The notes under the pieces were generated by a model. The model saw nothing but the letters and a program-made list of their open reading frames with translations, had not been told where the DNA came from and did not search any database. Below, one piece after another: positions 30,918-44,600 of a DNA stretch of 64,000 nt. Numbering within the stretch: position 1 is the stretch's first letter; the number at the start of each line of letters is the position of its first letter. The stretch lies in assembly GCA_903813345.2 (NCBI GenBank), contig CAIIXF020000007.1, positions 22,121,564 to 22,185,563 on the forward strand, given 5' to 3'. The translations under genes and the position numbers were made by a program. This stretch comes from Owenia fusiformis (Eukaryota; Annelida; Polychaeta; Sabellida; Oweniidae).

Positions 30918-33900
30918 GGGTCAAGATTGCAGTAAAAAATCCCATTGACGACCATTATAACGTTTCATTTCATAATATATTCATGGGCACAGATCTAGCT
31001 CAGCGAAACAGTGCCCAGTGTTCATTGGAGTCTTGTCTAGCTTGCCGTTACAAAATAAGCATACGGTGACCACACCGTTTTTGAGATAACTGAATCTGGA
31101 GAGAGCTACCACCGTAAAGCTACCTGTTTCAGAAAATTATTCTGCTCTACATAGTCTCAAAAATCACTCCGCCATCTATAAAAATTCTGTTTCTAACCAA
31201 ACTTGTAAATGTTTCCTGATATATTAGTACTTACCCTATCGAGAATAAACATTGATTCATTTATCAAACACTAGATGGCGCTGCGACGGGACAGAAAAGG
31301 AGAAAAGGCTTTTTTATACAGAAAACCAAATAACCAACGGTAACCGCTAGTATCCCTACTCCGGACTATATTCTAATAGTGACACGGTTGAATGATTTTG
31401 TGCCAGAAATCTTGTTTTTCTTAAACATTAGAGTGTTTCAAGACTTTTTGTGCAATTTAAGCCCAATCGCACCAATAGAAGAGCCTTTATAGCTGCTTTG
31501 TTAACCCCGGGGTCATTTATTTTAGGGCCATGCAGTTTTATACATAACTGACCATTTTTGCAATAGAAATACTGCTACTCGCTATGGCTTAACAAAAATT
31601 CACAATATTTAGCATGTCAAAACGTTTATTCGTACTTCCATAATGTTTATTGCCAAAATCACTGAACCATGAAACAAAAAAATGGTCAAATCTAGTCATT
31701 TTCGGTCAGAGATTACCCCAAATTAGCCATTATTTAGTGATTAATTTTCAGTAAATGAGCTTCTATATTAAATTATCATATCAGTTTTGCAAAGCAATGT
31801 TCTTGTTTTAATTACATGCATGATAGTAACTGTTTTCAGCCATATTTGGTCAGTCTATGGGGTTAAATGTGTCAATTTTGTCATATATTTTCAAGAAAAA
31901 TTCAGACACAAAGGAAAAGGCTGTATTACATGCTATGATAATGGCCGAATCCTTAAATTCGGTAATAATTTGATAAAAGCCTGTCAACAACCTCTTAAAA
32001 CCAGCACTAACAGCCCTCTTGTGCTATCCTGTAACAAAATACAGGCCAAAAATGGTCAAAACCTGTGATTTTTAGGTAAAAAATGAAAAATGCTGAATCA
32101 GCGAAAATCTAAATTGCTAATTCTTCGGATGATTTGATTTTTCTAAGAGATGCAAGGTACACATTGCTAAGAAAGTGTAATTTTTACAAAAATAACGCTA
32201 TTTCCCACCCTAGTACTGTCACCACCCTGTTGCTAATAGGGTCAAGATTGCAGTAAAAAATCCCATTGACGACCATTATAACGTTTCATTTCATAATATA
32301 TTCATGGGCACAGATCTAGCTCAGCGAAACAGTGCCCAGTGTTCATTGGAGTCTTGTCTAGCTTGCCGTTACAAAATAAGCATACGGTGACCACACCGTT
32401 TTTGAGATAACTGAATCTGGAGAGAGCTACCACCGTAAAGCTACCTGTTTCAGAAAATTATTCTGCTCTACATAGTCTCAAAAATCACTCCGCCATCTAT
32501 AAAAATTCTGTTTCTAACCAAACTTGTAAATGTTTCCTGATATATTAGTACTTACCCTATCGAGAATAAACATTGATTCATTTATCAAACACTAGATGGC
32601 GCTGCGACGGGACAGAAAAGGAGAAAAGGCTTTTTTATACAGAAAACCAAATAACCAATGGTAACCGCTAGTATCCCGGCTTTGTATAAAAAACCTCCTA
32701 CCCACGTACCCTCGTACCCACGTACCAGTCTTTAAAGAGTTAAATCTTTAACATTTTTTAAACATTATTCTATCTCAATGTATGCTTAATTATGGATGAA
32801 TTTATGTACCCATATGCCTTTATTTCTAGATCGGACATCTGTCTCGTCATAAAATAAAGCCGGCATTGCATAATGTTCATTTGAGCTATTTGAGTGTTGT
32901 TTTTGATATATCGAAGCGATTTTTTGTTGATCGGGCAGTCTTACAGTGTACAACCAATCTATTGCTTGGCGCAAATTCGACCAAGCGCATATATTTAGTA
33001 TTTTTGTCAGTCATACTTTTAATAGTCCTATACCTTTTAATTTACCATAATGTATATAGAATTTTGTATAAATGAAGTGTAATTATATCTATGACAATCT
33101 AAATAACGTTACAAAGATCGATGCGCAGATCCACGTTTTATTGAGTTTGAATCTCACGCGTCATGCACGTGTAGTTATTAGCCGCCTAAACTTCCCGGAA
33201 GAAGTCTGAATATTCACATTGGAAATTTGTTATACTCCTAGATTGCCTTTATATACGTTATATTGAACAGGATATAGGTCCATGCCTAAGGTAAGTCCAT
33301 ATGTAATTTAGATGTAATTTGAGTTAGGTCTGCAGTAGATGTAAAAGGCCAATAATCTAGGCTCAAGTCCGGCAGACTTAATGCAACAAAATTAGGTAAA
33401 TAACATGAATAATCTAATAACGAAATATTTGAAAAGTAGAAGGATTCGCGCGATCGCTATATTCGTTTTTAATCGCTTTTTGGCACAATTTAAGGATAAT
33501 TGTGCGCACTAGTTCAGTGAATCATTTAGATGGAATTAAAAGTTAGAGTTGCCAAACTTATGCAGGGGAGTGTAAGTTTGGTTTTGTAAACTTCGACATT
33601 ATTCATGGCCGTTTGATCCATGATTAGGTAATATGAAGAGTAGAGTTTTATTTTGACAATGATTTGACGTAAAAATGGTTTGAATGATAAAAGTTCAGCT
33701 TTGTAGTTTCTAGCTTTTTGCGCGTAAAACGTGAATACAATGGACAACAACGACACCAAATCTTTGACTAACATACGTTAATAACGTATAATATTCGTAA
33801 GAATGAATTCTAATAACATTTAAAATAAACATCTAATAAAATGTGGTGAATTTAATTGGTTGGAAACTCTAAGAAATATATTTTTAAAAAGATGTCAACT

Positions 33901-35612
33901 TTTGGACAAGGGTAAACTTCCCGGGACATTTACAATCTGCATGAGGTAACAGGAGGCACGGATTGCACTGAACGAAGGCTAGGAGATTGCTAATCAGCAC
34001 TGATGTGTTATACAGGTAAGACTGCCCGATCAACAAAAAACATTTCGACATATCAAAAACATAAATCAAATAGCTCAAAAATAATGAACATTTATGCAAT
34101 TCCGGCTTTATTTTATTTTACTAGAGAGATGTCAGACCTATAAATAAAGGCATATGGATGCATAAATTCATCTATAATTCAGGATAAACTGAGATTGAAT
34201 AATGTTTTAAACATTTAAAAATTTAACTCTTTAAAGACTGGGTCAGGACTCACGTACGTGGGTACGAGGGTACGTGGGTAGGAGGTTTTTTATACAAAGC
34301 CTAGTATCCCTACTCCGGACTATATTCTAATAGTGACACGGTTGAATGATTTTGTGCCAGAAATCTTGTTTTTCTTAAACATTAGAGTGTTTCAAGACTT
34401 TTTGTGCAATTTAAGCCCAATCGCACCAATAGAAGAGCCTTTATAGCTGCTTTGTTAACCCCGGGGTCATTTATTTTAGGGCCATGCAGTTTTATACATA
34501 ACTGACCATTTTTGCAATAGAAATACTGCTACTCGCTATGGCTTAACAAAAATTCACAATATTTAGCATGTCAAAACGTTTATTCGTACTTCCATAATGT
34601 TTATTGCCAAAATCACTGAACCATGAAACAAAAAAATGGTCAAATCTAGTCATTTTCGGTCAGAGATTACCCCAAATTAGCCATTATTTAGTGATTAATT
34701 TTCAGTAAATGAGCTTCTATATTAAATTATCATATCAGTTTTGCAAAGCAATGTTCTTGTTTTAATTACATGCATGATAGTAACTGTTTTCAGCCATATT
34801 TGGTCAGTCTATGGGGTTAAATGTGTCAATTTTGTCATATATTTTCAAGAAAAATTCAGACACAAAGGAAAAGGCTGTATTACATGCTATGATAATGGCC
34901 GAATCCTTAAATTCAGTAATAATTTGATAAAAGCCTGTCAACAACCTCTTAAAACCAGCACTAACAGCCCTCTTGTGCTATCCTGTAACAAAATACAGGC
35001 CAAAAATGGTCAAAACCTGTGATTTTTAGGTAAAAAATAAAAAATGCTGAATCAGCGAAAATCTAAATTGCTAATTCTTCGGATGATTTGATTTTTCTAA
35101 GAGATGCAAGGTACACATTGCTAAGAAAGTGTAATTTTTACAAAAATAACGCTATTTCCCACCCTAGTACTGTCACCACCCTGTTGCTAATAGGGTCAAG
35201 ATTGCAGTAAAAAATCCCATTGATGACCATTATAACGTTTCATTTCATAATATATTCATGGGCACAGATCTAGCTCAGCGAAACAGTGCCCAGTGTTCAT
35301 TGGAGTCTTGTCTAGCTTGCCGTTACAAAATAAGCATACGGTGACCACACCGTTTTTGAGATAACTGAATCTGGAGAGAGCTACCACCGTAAAGCTACCT
35401 GTTTCAGAAAATTATTCTGCTCTACATAGTCTCAAAAATCACTCCGCCATCTCTAAAAATTCTGTTTCTAACCAAACTTGTAAATGTTTCCTGATATATT
35501 AGTACTTACCCTATCGAGAATAAACATTGATTCATTTATCAAACACTAGATGGCGCTGCGACGGGACAGAAAAGGAGAAAAGGCTTTTTTATACAGAAAA
35601 CCAAATAACCAA
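30918..35612 (+). repeat. 1321-bp tandem duplication, 2.3 copies
   Basis: Unit starts (GGGTCAAGATTGCAG) lie at 30918, 32239 and 35193. The first period is 1321 bases. The second distance is 2954 = 1321 + 1624 + 9, the excess being the transposon at 32678-34301 plus its 9-bp target duplication. The third copy stops after about 420 bases. Copies differ at only a handful of sites. The unit contains 'CTAGATGGCGCTGCGACGGG' and a 93-codon open frame present in both full copies but without protein-like features. Confidence 0.92.
32678..34301. mobile_element. Long-TIR transposon (1624 bp), 9-bp TSD, MULE-like
   Basis: Flanked by TAGTATCCC at 32669-32677 and 34302-34310. The ends start GGCTTTGTATAAAAAACCTC and contain repeated ACGTACC words. 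The inverted arms run about 300 bases with moderate divergence. No transposase was found, so it is non-autonomous. The 9-bp duplication and long TIRs fit the Mutator superfamily. The uninterrupted target reads CGCTAGTATCCCTACTCC at about 31346-31363 in the first tandem copy. Confidence 0.9.
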
Positions 35613-35951
35613 TATATTCGATGCTCAGAACTAAAACATGGGCGATAATAGAGAAAATATTATTAAGAGTCAGATTTATGCATCTCAAAACACAAATATT
35701 ACAACGATTTTTATCATACCTGTATAACCTTTATTGAACTTTCAGCAGCCATAACTTGATGGTTATTCAAGTCACCATTTCATCTTAAATGAGTTTTGAA
35801 GGAACAAAAATTTTCATTTTAAAAGTTTGAAGGAGCATTTAGAGTTCCATTTTCAACTAACACTGAACGAACCAATTGGAAAAGTATTCCCGGGATCAGA
35901 TAAAACTAACAACTTATTAACAAATCCAACATCTTTCAGTTTTACACAGAG

Positions 35952-36092
35952 CACTGGCGGTACCAAATGGATGGGTGGTGGCGTCCCCCCCCCCTTGTGG
36001 GCCTAGAAAAATTGTTTAGGGCCCCAGAAAGATTTGGGCCCAATTTTTGGTTTATGGGGCCCAAAATTGTTTAGGTTCTGCATCCGCCAGTG
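35952..36092. mobile_element. 141-bp MITE, CACTGGCGG ends
   Basis: Starts CACTGGCGGTACC and ends ATCCGCCAGTG; flanked by CAGAG on both sides. The interior has C- and G-rich complementary halves ('GGGCCC' words). It lies downstream of CCDC93. Confidence 0.65.
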
Positions 36093-36817
36093 CAGAGTAT
36101 ATAAATCTACATTGTCTCTGAAATGGGATTTTACCAATTGCTTAGAAACCAAACAATGTAAAAATTTAAATTGAAACTTTAAATTTAATCCAGCATTGAT
36201 GCTTTTGAGGCTTTTAAGTCAAAGAGCATGAGAGTTACATAGTGAGGTTGTTTTTTGCAACGCCCATTCAAGAAACTCCAATCATTTTCATATTGAAGTG
36301 AAACAACAACTATGATATCTTTTCATCGTCAATTCAGTCATCACAATCATTGCATAATATTTACTCTTTGGGGAATAAGAAAATAGTATTACCTTTCCAC
36401 TGTGCAGCTAGATGGGCAAGTAGGCAACTTTTTCAACATCGTAAAGTACACTTAAAATGTATACAGTATGTTTTATGATGCAAACATACTAAATGCGTAC
36501 ATAATTCACATTCAAGTATCTTTTGAATTAAATCTACAAATGCTCATAAAGAGTGCCTTCATATTAATGCTATACAATTAATTGTTGTAAAACACGTCAC
36601 AGGGTATTGGTTCTGTACCTTTATTGGGGCATATAAATTACTCATTTGATAAGAAATTTTGCCTTCAACTATTTTATGAATTTTGTAGTCTATTTTACTT
36701 ATTTGATCTAATATAATTCAAATCATAGGGGCTTGTTTTGTTTTTGGTATGTTGCTCATTATCCATTTACATTATGTAAACCATATGTTATCAAATGAAT
36801 ATGAACATGCATATGCA

Positions 36818-36899
36818 TAGCCTTGCCCAAGTCGGTCTCTTACTATCTGATTTCTATTCAAGATCAGATAAGTAAAAAATACCGACTTGGGCAAGACTA
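36818..36899. mobile_element. 82-bp MITE, TAG(T/C)CTTGC ends
   Basis: Starts TAGCCTTGCCCAAGTCGG and ends CCGACTTGGGCAAGACTA, with a 9-bp duplication GCATATGCA at 36809-36817 and 36900-36908. It shares the outermost nine bases with the two 120-130 bp elements at 25476 and 37277, but not their interior. Confidence 0.8.
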
Positions 36900-37276
36900 G
36901 CATATGCACTTCAAGGCTTAAATTTCTGATAACCTCTGATAGTCTCCAAACAAAGTGTAGTTGACTTAAACTTGAATGTATATCAGGTTTAAACTCATAC
37001 ATCAAATCTTCTATTTTATTTTAATATGGAATGAAGTTTGGCATTTCTTTGAGCTCCTGAATTTGGTGTTTGATGGTATAAAGTGTCGACATTTACAGTT
37101 GTGAGTTTTCCTTTCCTACAGTCAAAGCCTTTTTGATTCCCTGCTTAATAAATACTAGTAATAGACTATAACCCTTTACTTCATCAAATACTAAACAAGA
37201 AAGTATGACTATAAATTCACCTGTTGATCCTGAAATAGTAAAATGGCTACCACTGCTTGAGGTTTTGACCTAGGAA

Positions 37277-37406
37277 TAGTCTTGCTCAAAGACTGTATTC
37301 ACTCCCCCCCCCGTCACCTTCACTCTCTTTACCTGGCAATATACAGAGAGAAGAATAAAGAGAGAAGGATAAAGGGGGGGAGTACAGGGTCTTTTAAGCA
37401 AGACTA
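37277..37406. mobile_element. 130-bp MITE, second copy of the 25476 family
   Basis: Starts TAGTCTTGCTCAAAGACT and ends AGTCTTGC-type inverted, flanked by ACCTAGGAA on both sides (37268-37276 and 37407-37415). Same interior as 25476-25597, in inverse orientation, including TCTTTACCTGGCAATATACA. Confidence 0.85.
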
Positions 37407-38688
37407 ACCTAGGAAGGCTTCACAAATAAACATGACAACTTATTTGTGTTTATATAAATAAATATATTTGAACATAATTCATCAATTTTGAGTTCTACAA
37501 TGTAACTAATACTGCACATATGTACTGAGTAATTCCTTTCATATACCATGGTATCAATTGATAGGAAATAAACTATAAAGGCTTTGAGGATTAATTTTTT
37601 GTTTATAGGAATGTGCATTGTATCTATAATTTGGCGAGTTCACTGTGAAGATTTACACATAAAAAAAAAGATTTACAGGGTGGTCTACTTCACTTGCAAT
37701 AATCAACAATAACTTTGGCGTCATTTCAATGCTGATCCAGTGCGAAAATGACACTTGATTTCAATGGAATTTCATTGACAAATGAGGTGGAACATATGGC
37801 ACAAGTGAAATATTAAATTCCATTGTCCAAACTGCACAAATTGGAAGTGTATAGTTGAATTTTACATCCCAGTGTGGGTCTTAGGATTTTTGGTCACTTG
37901 CCAAGTACTAGTGGCAATCAAATTACACTCGCCACAGTGTTGCCACTGTTGATAAATTATATGTACACTCATAGCTTTCTTGTGAATAAAAATCGTTAAA
38001 ATGAAGGTAATATGTTTATGAAAGTACTTTTTTCTCTAATATTCAACAATGGTGAATTTCATGTTTTTCATTTTCGACAATGTGGCAAGGCACTTCAATT
38101 TTACACTAGACTCTTAATATTTACAGTAGCCCCATGGGCCTACTGTCGAGCAGGTAAGAACCACACTGCAGCCCTATAGGGGGGGGGGGGCTATATATAT
38201 TTCTAATTTGTTTATACAAACCCACTCTGTAATACATCATCCATAATCATGACATTTTATTAACTTTAGTTAGATGTGTGCCTTCAGAGCAAAACACATT
38301 TCCAATTGGTAATATTCATTAATTGTATTATTTGTAATGATAATTATTTCTACTTGCTATATCGGGTAACGGGTATGAGGTTCAAACTTAATCCATCACC
38401 AGACCACCTGTTTATTCCATAGTTCGAATGAGAGACATTATAGGGCTTGCATTATAATTTTGAGGCATTTGGCATATAGTATGATCCCTGTTCTGCTCTA
38501 GTTAGAGCAATCCATTATCATTGCATACATTTGCATTTTTTAAACATTCAATCCATTTGTTGCAGTCTAGGAACAGTCCACATTATGTGTACAACCTTGT
38601 ACAGTGTACATGTGTATGTTAATGTATTTTGTACTGAGTTCATGTAGAACATTGGTATCACCATTTAATATTGTCTATGTAAGATATA

Positions 38689-41600
38689 CTATGGTTTCAC
38701 TTTGGACAACAGGATCTCATTCTTTCTGCATTCCTGAAAGAACCAAAAACAAAGATGTTAATTTGAGTAAAATATTGTGATGTTCAATAAATACTTGTTC
38801 TTATGCTTCATACTGCAGTGTCTATATTGTATTGTATTGTATTGTATTTTGTTTACCACCAATGAAGGTGAGCAATACCTCTTAGGTATGTCCCGTATAT
38901 ATACAGTCGTAATTTACATAATAATTAACATGGAAGATAGACCCGGAAACCCCTCCTTGAAGGAGCCCTGTGTTCTTTTATGTGCACTTATACATAGACA
39001 TACAAGTACATACCACAGCCTTTTGTACGAGTTGCGGACCACTCAGTCAAACACCCTGACTATAACTAGGTAATACTAATCCAAAGGGGAGGCAATTCAA
39101 TTCTAAATATACATCCAACAGCCTGACATAAAATATCAATTTGTTAATTCTTTATTTTGTATGATTTCATGTCTTTGAGGACTTTGAATGGATGGTGAAG
39201 AAGTGAATTGTATACATTATTTACATCTAAAAACTTCATGAATCTATCTGTCAGATAAATTTCACTGACAATACAGTATATTAATATTAAACATTTTGAT
39301 GTCAATTTTCAAAGTTGAAAATCCAGAAAATGCACTTGTACTGTATGTCCAACAAAATGTCAAAATCAAATCAAAGAAAGGACATATTAATGTTTATTAG
39401 AATTGAATAACATGATGTCCTTTGTTCAAAATGATTACCAAATAACCCTAAAAATCAAAGGATTGTCATGAAATAAAGTCAGAACTGTTCAACATTTTAA
39501 AAAACAGGCATGACATCATGGAATGTTGTCAGAAAAAAGGGAAATTGGGACTATTTTTTAGAAAGATTCTCTCAAGTGTTTCTAGTCTCTGTTGCCCCTT
39601 TAAGTACTCATACCTCTTTGAAATCTTTAACAGTTTTGAAGTAAAGTCGTTGTTTCTCTACCAAATCTAAATATTCATCATTGAGTTCATCTCGTCGTGA
39701 CTTTTCCAATTGACGCTTTTTCTCAACCTAAACATAGAGAGAAATACATGTATCTTAATTTATACAGAAAGAGAATTGGAACAGGAAATAAGGGAAAAGT
39801 ACGAAGTGGATGAAAATGGTAAAACATTAGCAATAGTAAACAGAATATCCAGAATCTCACTTAATTTATCTGTGTAGTCTGATGTTAATTCTCTGCCCCC
39901 TCCGTCTCTAACTACGTTTTTTCAAACCTGTACGTTATATCATGTAATGCGACTGGGAAAGTGGTTCACAAGGTTACAAAGTAAGACTAAAATCTGATAT
40001 TAAGAATTCAGTTTAACTATGACACATGCATGTGTATGATAAATGTGAAAGTAGCTCACCTTAAGTCTGTTTTGTTTAACTCCATCCACAATATTCTCCA
40101 TTTGTTTGAGGAACTGCTCCTTATTGGCTTGGGAAGACATTGCTCTGGAATACAATATATTGTCATCAACATTGCTTCTTCATATGATAAAAAGAACAAA
40201 GATATTAACGTTGCAGTTAAGATAAATCAACAGGCATATGTCTTAATGCTGTTATCTCCAAAGCTTTGGACCAACTCAGTGAAAATTTGAGAGCACCTTA
40301 CACCCAGTGAAAAATCAAAAATCATGAAATCAAGATATTTTAAAATGAAATTGCCAGAACTTTTTTTGAAAAATACATACAAGTGTGCTGACCATTTAGG
40401 TAGGATCTCAAACCAGAACAATTTTACTTACTGTGCAAAGTTGTCATGGATGGAATTCAGCAGGTTGACCTAAAACATACAAATTATGACTATTAATATA
40501 TAGGCTTAGTATAGGGAATTGAGAGGCTTAAAGTTTCACGATGGGGGGTCATTTGTCATTTTTCAATTCTCTTTTGCACCAGAATAAATTACTTTATCAA
40601 AATGCTTTCACTAGTTTTGGAAGATATTTTTGGAATATTTTCACTATTTTTGTGAAATTTGAAGTTCCACTATTTTTTATTTATTAAGGAGTAACTTAAA
40701 TGAAATTGTTAGGAAAATAAAATTGGATTAGAGAGTGGAAAATTGGGGAACAGAAGTGAATTCAAAAATTATATAAGAACTTCATAAATAAACTTAATAC
40801 ATACCTCTTTATTTAGGTATAACTTGGAATCATCCAGTGTGTTGTAGAGCGTGTAGAACTGCTTTGTTTCTTTATGTTTCCCTGCCACTGTAACAGTAAA
40901 ATAAAATTATTTTTATACTTTTTGCTATTTTCACTTTTATTTGTATTTACCACTTTTTGGAAGTGGGGTGTGGCTCAAATGAACTTCCAGAACACCCTTG
41001 GCTCTGTGCATGACCAAGGAAGATATATTTCCATATCAATAATTCAACATAACCTGTTTGTGCATGTGCTTTGAGACATTTTGCCAACTTAATAAGTTTG
41101 CAAACCCAAAATATCTGCCTTAAAATGCTAAATAGAGAGTAAATGTATAGCAAATATCGTAAAATAACATACATAGGAAAGGCCACCATTTTCAAAATGG
41201 TTGCTCAGTAGCCACGTACGTACATACATATGTACGGACAGACAGAGGCGTTCCCTTTATCCCTCCGAACTCTGTTCAATGGGATAACCAGAGAGTGCAA
41301 TGGGTGCATACTATACAAGTACTACAGGAATGATAAAAGAGTGTGAGCCATCCAATTCTCCATGAAATGACATGTTTCACTCCATGGCCATAGTAGATAA
41401 TGTTGCAAATTGCACAAGCTGTTCAGAAACCTGTACATTAAACATGTACATTAATCATGTACATTAAACCCGTACATCAAACCTGTACATTATATCAATT
41501 CTGTACATTATATTAAACCTGTACACATAACCTACATACAATTTATTCATGTTCGTCACTTACCTTGATTATATAGTTCTATAAATCTTTTTTGATATTG

Positions 41601-44600
41601 AGATAGTTCTGCTCTAGAAGGAACCTCATCAATCTTCCTCTGCAGACCAGCTATTTCCCTGTTTTTCCTTGCCTAATAACAAAACAAAGAAAACATTAAA
41701 TCATTTTAAAGGGTCTCATCCATGTAAAATTAAGTTTTCTTTTTACAATGATTTCTCCGAATGTATAAAATATTGTAGATTTGAACCTTGAACGCAAAGA
41801 TATTGTGCTTTTATCGATTCATTCATATTTTCTGGCAATCTCTGAAGAAACATTTGTGCTAATTATATACAATGTATATATATATATATAAGTCTTGCAT
41901 CAAGTCTGTGCAGCAGTCTTCATTATGGACTCCAACTCTGTGTGGCGGGGGGGGGGGGTGGAGCATGCAGGAATGGGGGGTTAACAAGAATTTAAAGCGA
42001 GGGTACATTTACATTTATGTACAATGATAATTACCAGTAAAAGTCTAATTTTATGTAGTTTTTCTTTATCAGCCTGGTATTGTCTATCAATGAGTTTGCT
42101 CCTTTCTTGATCCTCGGACTCATCTTCCCCAGCATTCAGCTTTAACTTTTCAATCTTGCCCTGTAGTCTTGACATTTCTTCCTTTAACACAGAAACGTGT
42201 TCACAGATATTTTCTTAAATTATTTTTTGCAGTACACATATTTTTACCAATATGAATCAATGTTCTTCACAACATATTTTCTGTATTAGTGTCTACAGTA
42301 AATCATCTTTTGTTGATCACATGATCATCTTAACATGATCAAACATTCCTCTTCAGGACTCGTTTCACAAATCATGTTTCTGACCTGGACATATTCCTCT
42401 ATACATATCAGTAAATTTGTTCTACTTCATCTTTGTTAAATTATGAAATGCCAGTATACTTTAAGAGGTCAATAGAGGTTTGCAATTGATGTGGATTCAG
42501 AGTTTTACCACCTGGACAATGTGGCAGATAATTATAAAGGATGAATTCCCCAACATCGGCCATCTAATACAAGGAGAGTGAAAAATATACAAATTACACT
42601 ATGTCTAAGACCACCATTTAAAATATCAATTGTCCAATAATGATGGGTATGTCTTCAATATACCTTGCAATGTTCTTTAAATTCCTTCTCTTGTTTCTTC
42701 AAGTTCTCATTCAAAGCCACAAGATCTCTTAGACTTTGTAAAACTCTGAAACAACCATTAAAACAAATTTCTAACAATCAATAACATTTAATTAATGCAC
42801 TTGATTTTTCAGAAAATATTTTCTGTACACCTATACAAAGTTATCTTTAATGATTTTTTCTTTCCTAATTTACAAAATTGCACAAGAATAATTCTTCATT
42901 TGATAATATTTTATGAGACACATCAGGCTCAAATTTCTTTTCATACATTTATATTCATCGTACTGCAATCTTCACTAGATATTTTATTTTACAAATAGAA
43001 CTTCAAACTACATAACAGAGATGAACAAATATTTCAACATAAGTTAGAAGTACATGGAAACTTATAATTCATTAAAATTCTGAATTGGTCTTTGGTTTAC
43101 CCTTTATTCTCCTCAGTCTCTAGGTCACCAAGCTTGTCCATCTCCTCGTCAATCTTCTGACTGTAACCCTGGGCTTCTTTAAGCTTCTCTTGTGTTTCTA
43201 CATATGTGCTGTGTAAACTAGCATGTTTTGCTCGCACCTAGAAAATACCCCAAGACTCTATATTTTGTAAATTTAAAAAATTCTTTACATGGATAAAAAA
43301 TTCATGTAGGATTTATGCAAACCAATTGATTATTCAGTAAGATATTCAACAATTCTGGTTGTAGTGTTATTACCTCATCTAATTGTGTCTGTTTCTGCTC
43401 TATTTGTTTCTGTAGGGCGGCTACCATTCTCTGATGCTGCTGTTTGCCCCCAACCCTCTCTGATCTGTCAACCTGGTCCATCTTGGCTTGCTGGAACATA
43501 ACATTGATATGAGAATGATAATGTACAATGTGGGATGTGAAGCGTTCAAATTTCATTTTAGTGAAATTTCCCTTTTATTAACCAAGACTAAAAAATATGA
43601 TGAAGAGCAAGTCACACATTATGTTGACTACGTTAAAGGGTACTATTTAGGACAATCCTAATTGTGAGTTCATTTGTGGTGTTATTAATTTGGCATATTG
43701 CGTAACTCACATGTGAATGTAATGGATATGCACATGTATGTTGTCCCTCACATTAGCAAAATTACCATGATTACAATCGGCAAGTTCATGCAACAATGGG
43801 GTGTCAATTTTCAACTGGATTTTTCAGTTTTGTTTCATTTGGAGCTATGCTCAGTTACTTCGGAACTGGAGAGACCAATTTTGTATAAGAATATTAGGAG
43901 AGAAGGTAGGAAAAAGTGGTCATGGCAGAAATAGAGTAACCCTACACAAATCAGACACACCCTTTTTATTGCATTTTGACCTTGTCTTGTTTTTAATTTG
44001 AACTTTTCAACACCCAGCTACCGCAATAAGAGATGAGAAGAAACATATGCACTTGAGATTTTTGGTCTACATGGTGGAGATATTCCATAGATGGTCATTG
44101 TGAAATTGTCATTTATTCAAGAGGCACACTCCTTTGAAGAATTCCTTTGAGAGGATGTAAATGTGAGAGACTAATCTAGCATGTCATTACAGTGAACAAA
44201 AAACACAAAGTACTAAAATTACAAAAGTTCAATGATGAGAAAGTACCACAGGAATACATAAGTGTGATGCCTGATCTCCATAGCTGTACAAATCAGAAAA
44301 TTATATACTTTATTCAACTAACACAGAGAAATTGAGTAAAAAGCCCTGGAAAACTATGATCAGTTGGATGTGTTAAGGAAGGGTAGCACATTGTCATCGC
44401 AATATGTTGTTTATGTACATGTAACATAAGGCTGTCACTTTCCAAGGAGGACCATTAATTATAATATTTACAAAAGTTACTCCCTTTGATAGCAGCTGGT
44501 TGAAAACATGGAGTATTGGATATTAATGGAACTTATCCATGACGGTCACCTGACCATATTTCTACAGGATGGCAAAACATGAACAAGGCATCAACATCCA

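Larger units (their letters stand above)
35613..38688 (-). other. Intergenic and likely 3' UTR of CCDC93
   Basis: No coding exon other than noise. The part nearest 38688 is the probable CCDC93 3' UTR (minus strand). Three small MITEs are listed separately. A C-run/G-run pair at about 38178 and a short (ATTGT)n near 38830, the latter in the last CCDC93 intron, are the only other simple repeats. Confidence 0.4.

Noticed and set aside
31787-32068. 93-codon open frame repeated almost identically at 34741-35022
   Set aside because: It is conserved only because the 1321-bp DNA unit is a recent tandem copy. It has no recognisable domain, and flanking bases are equally conserved.
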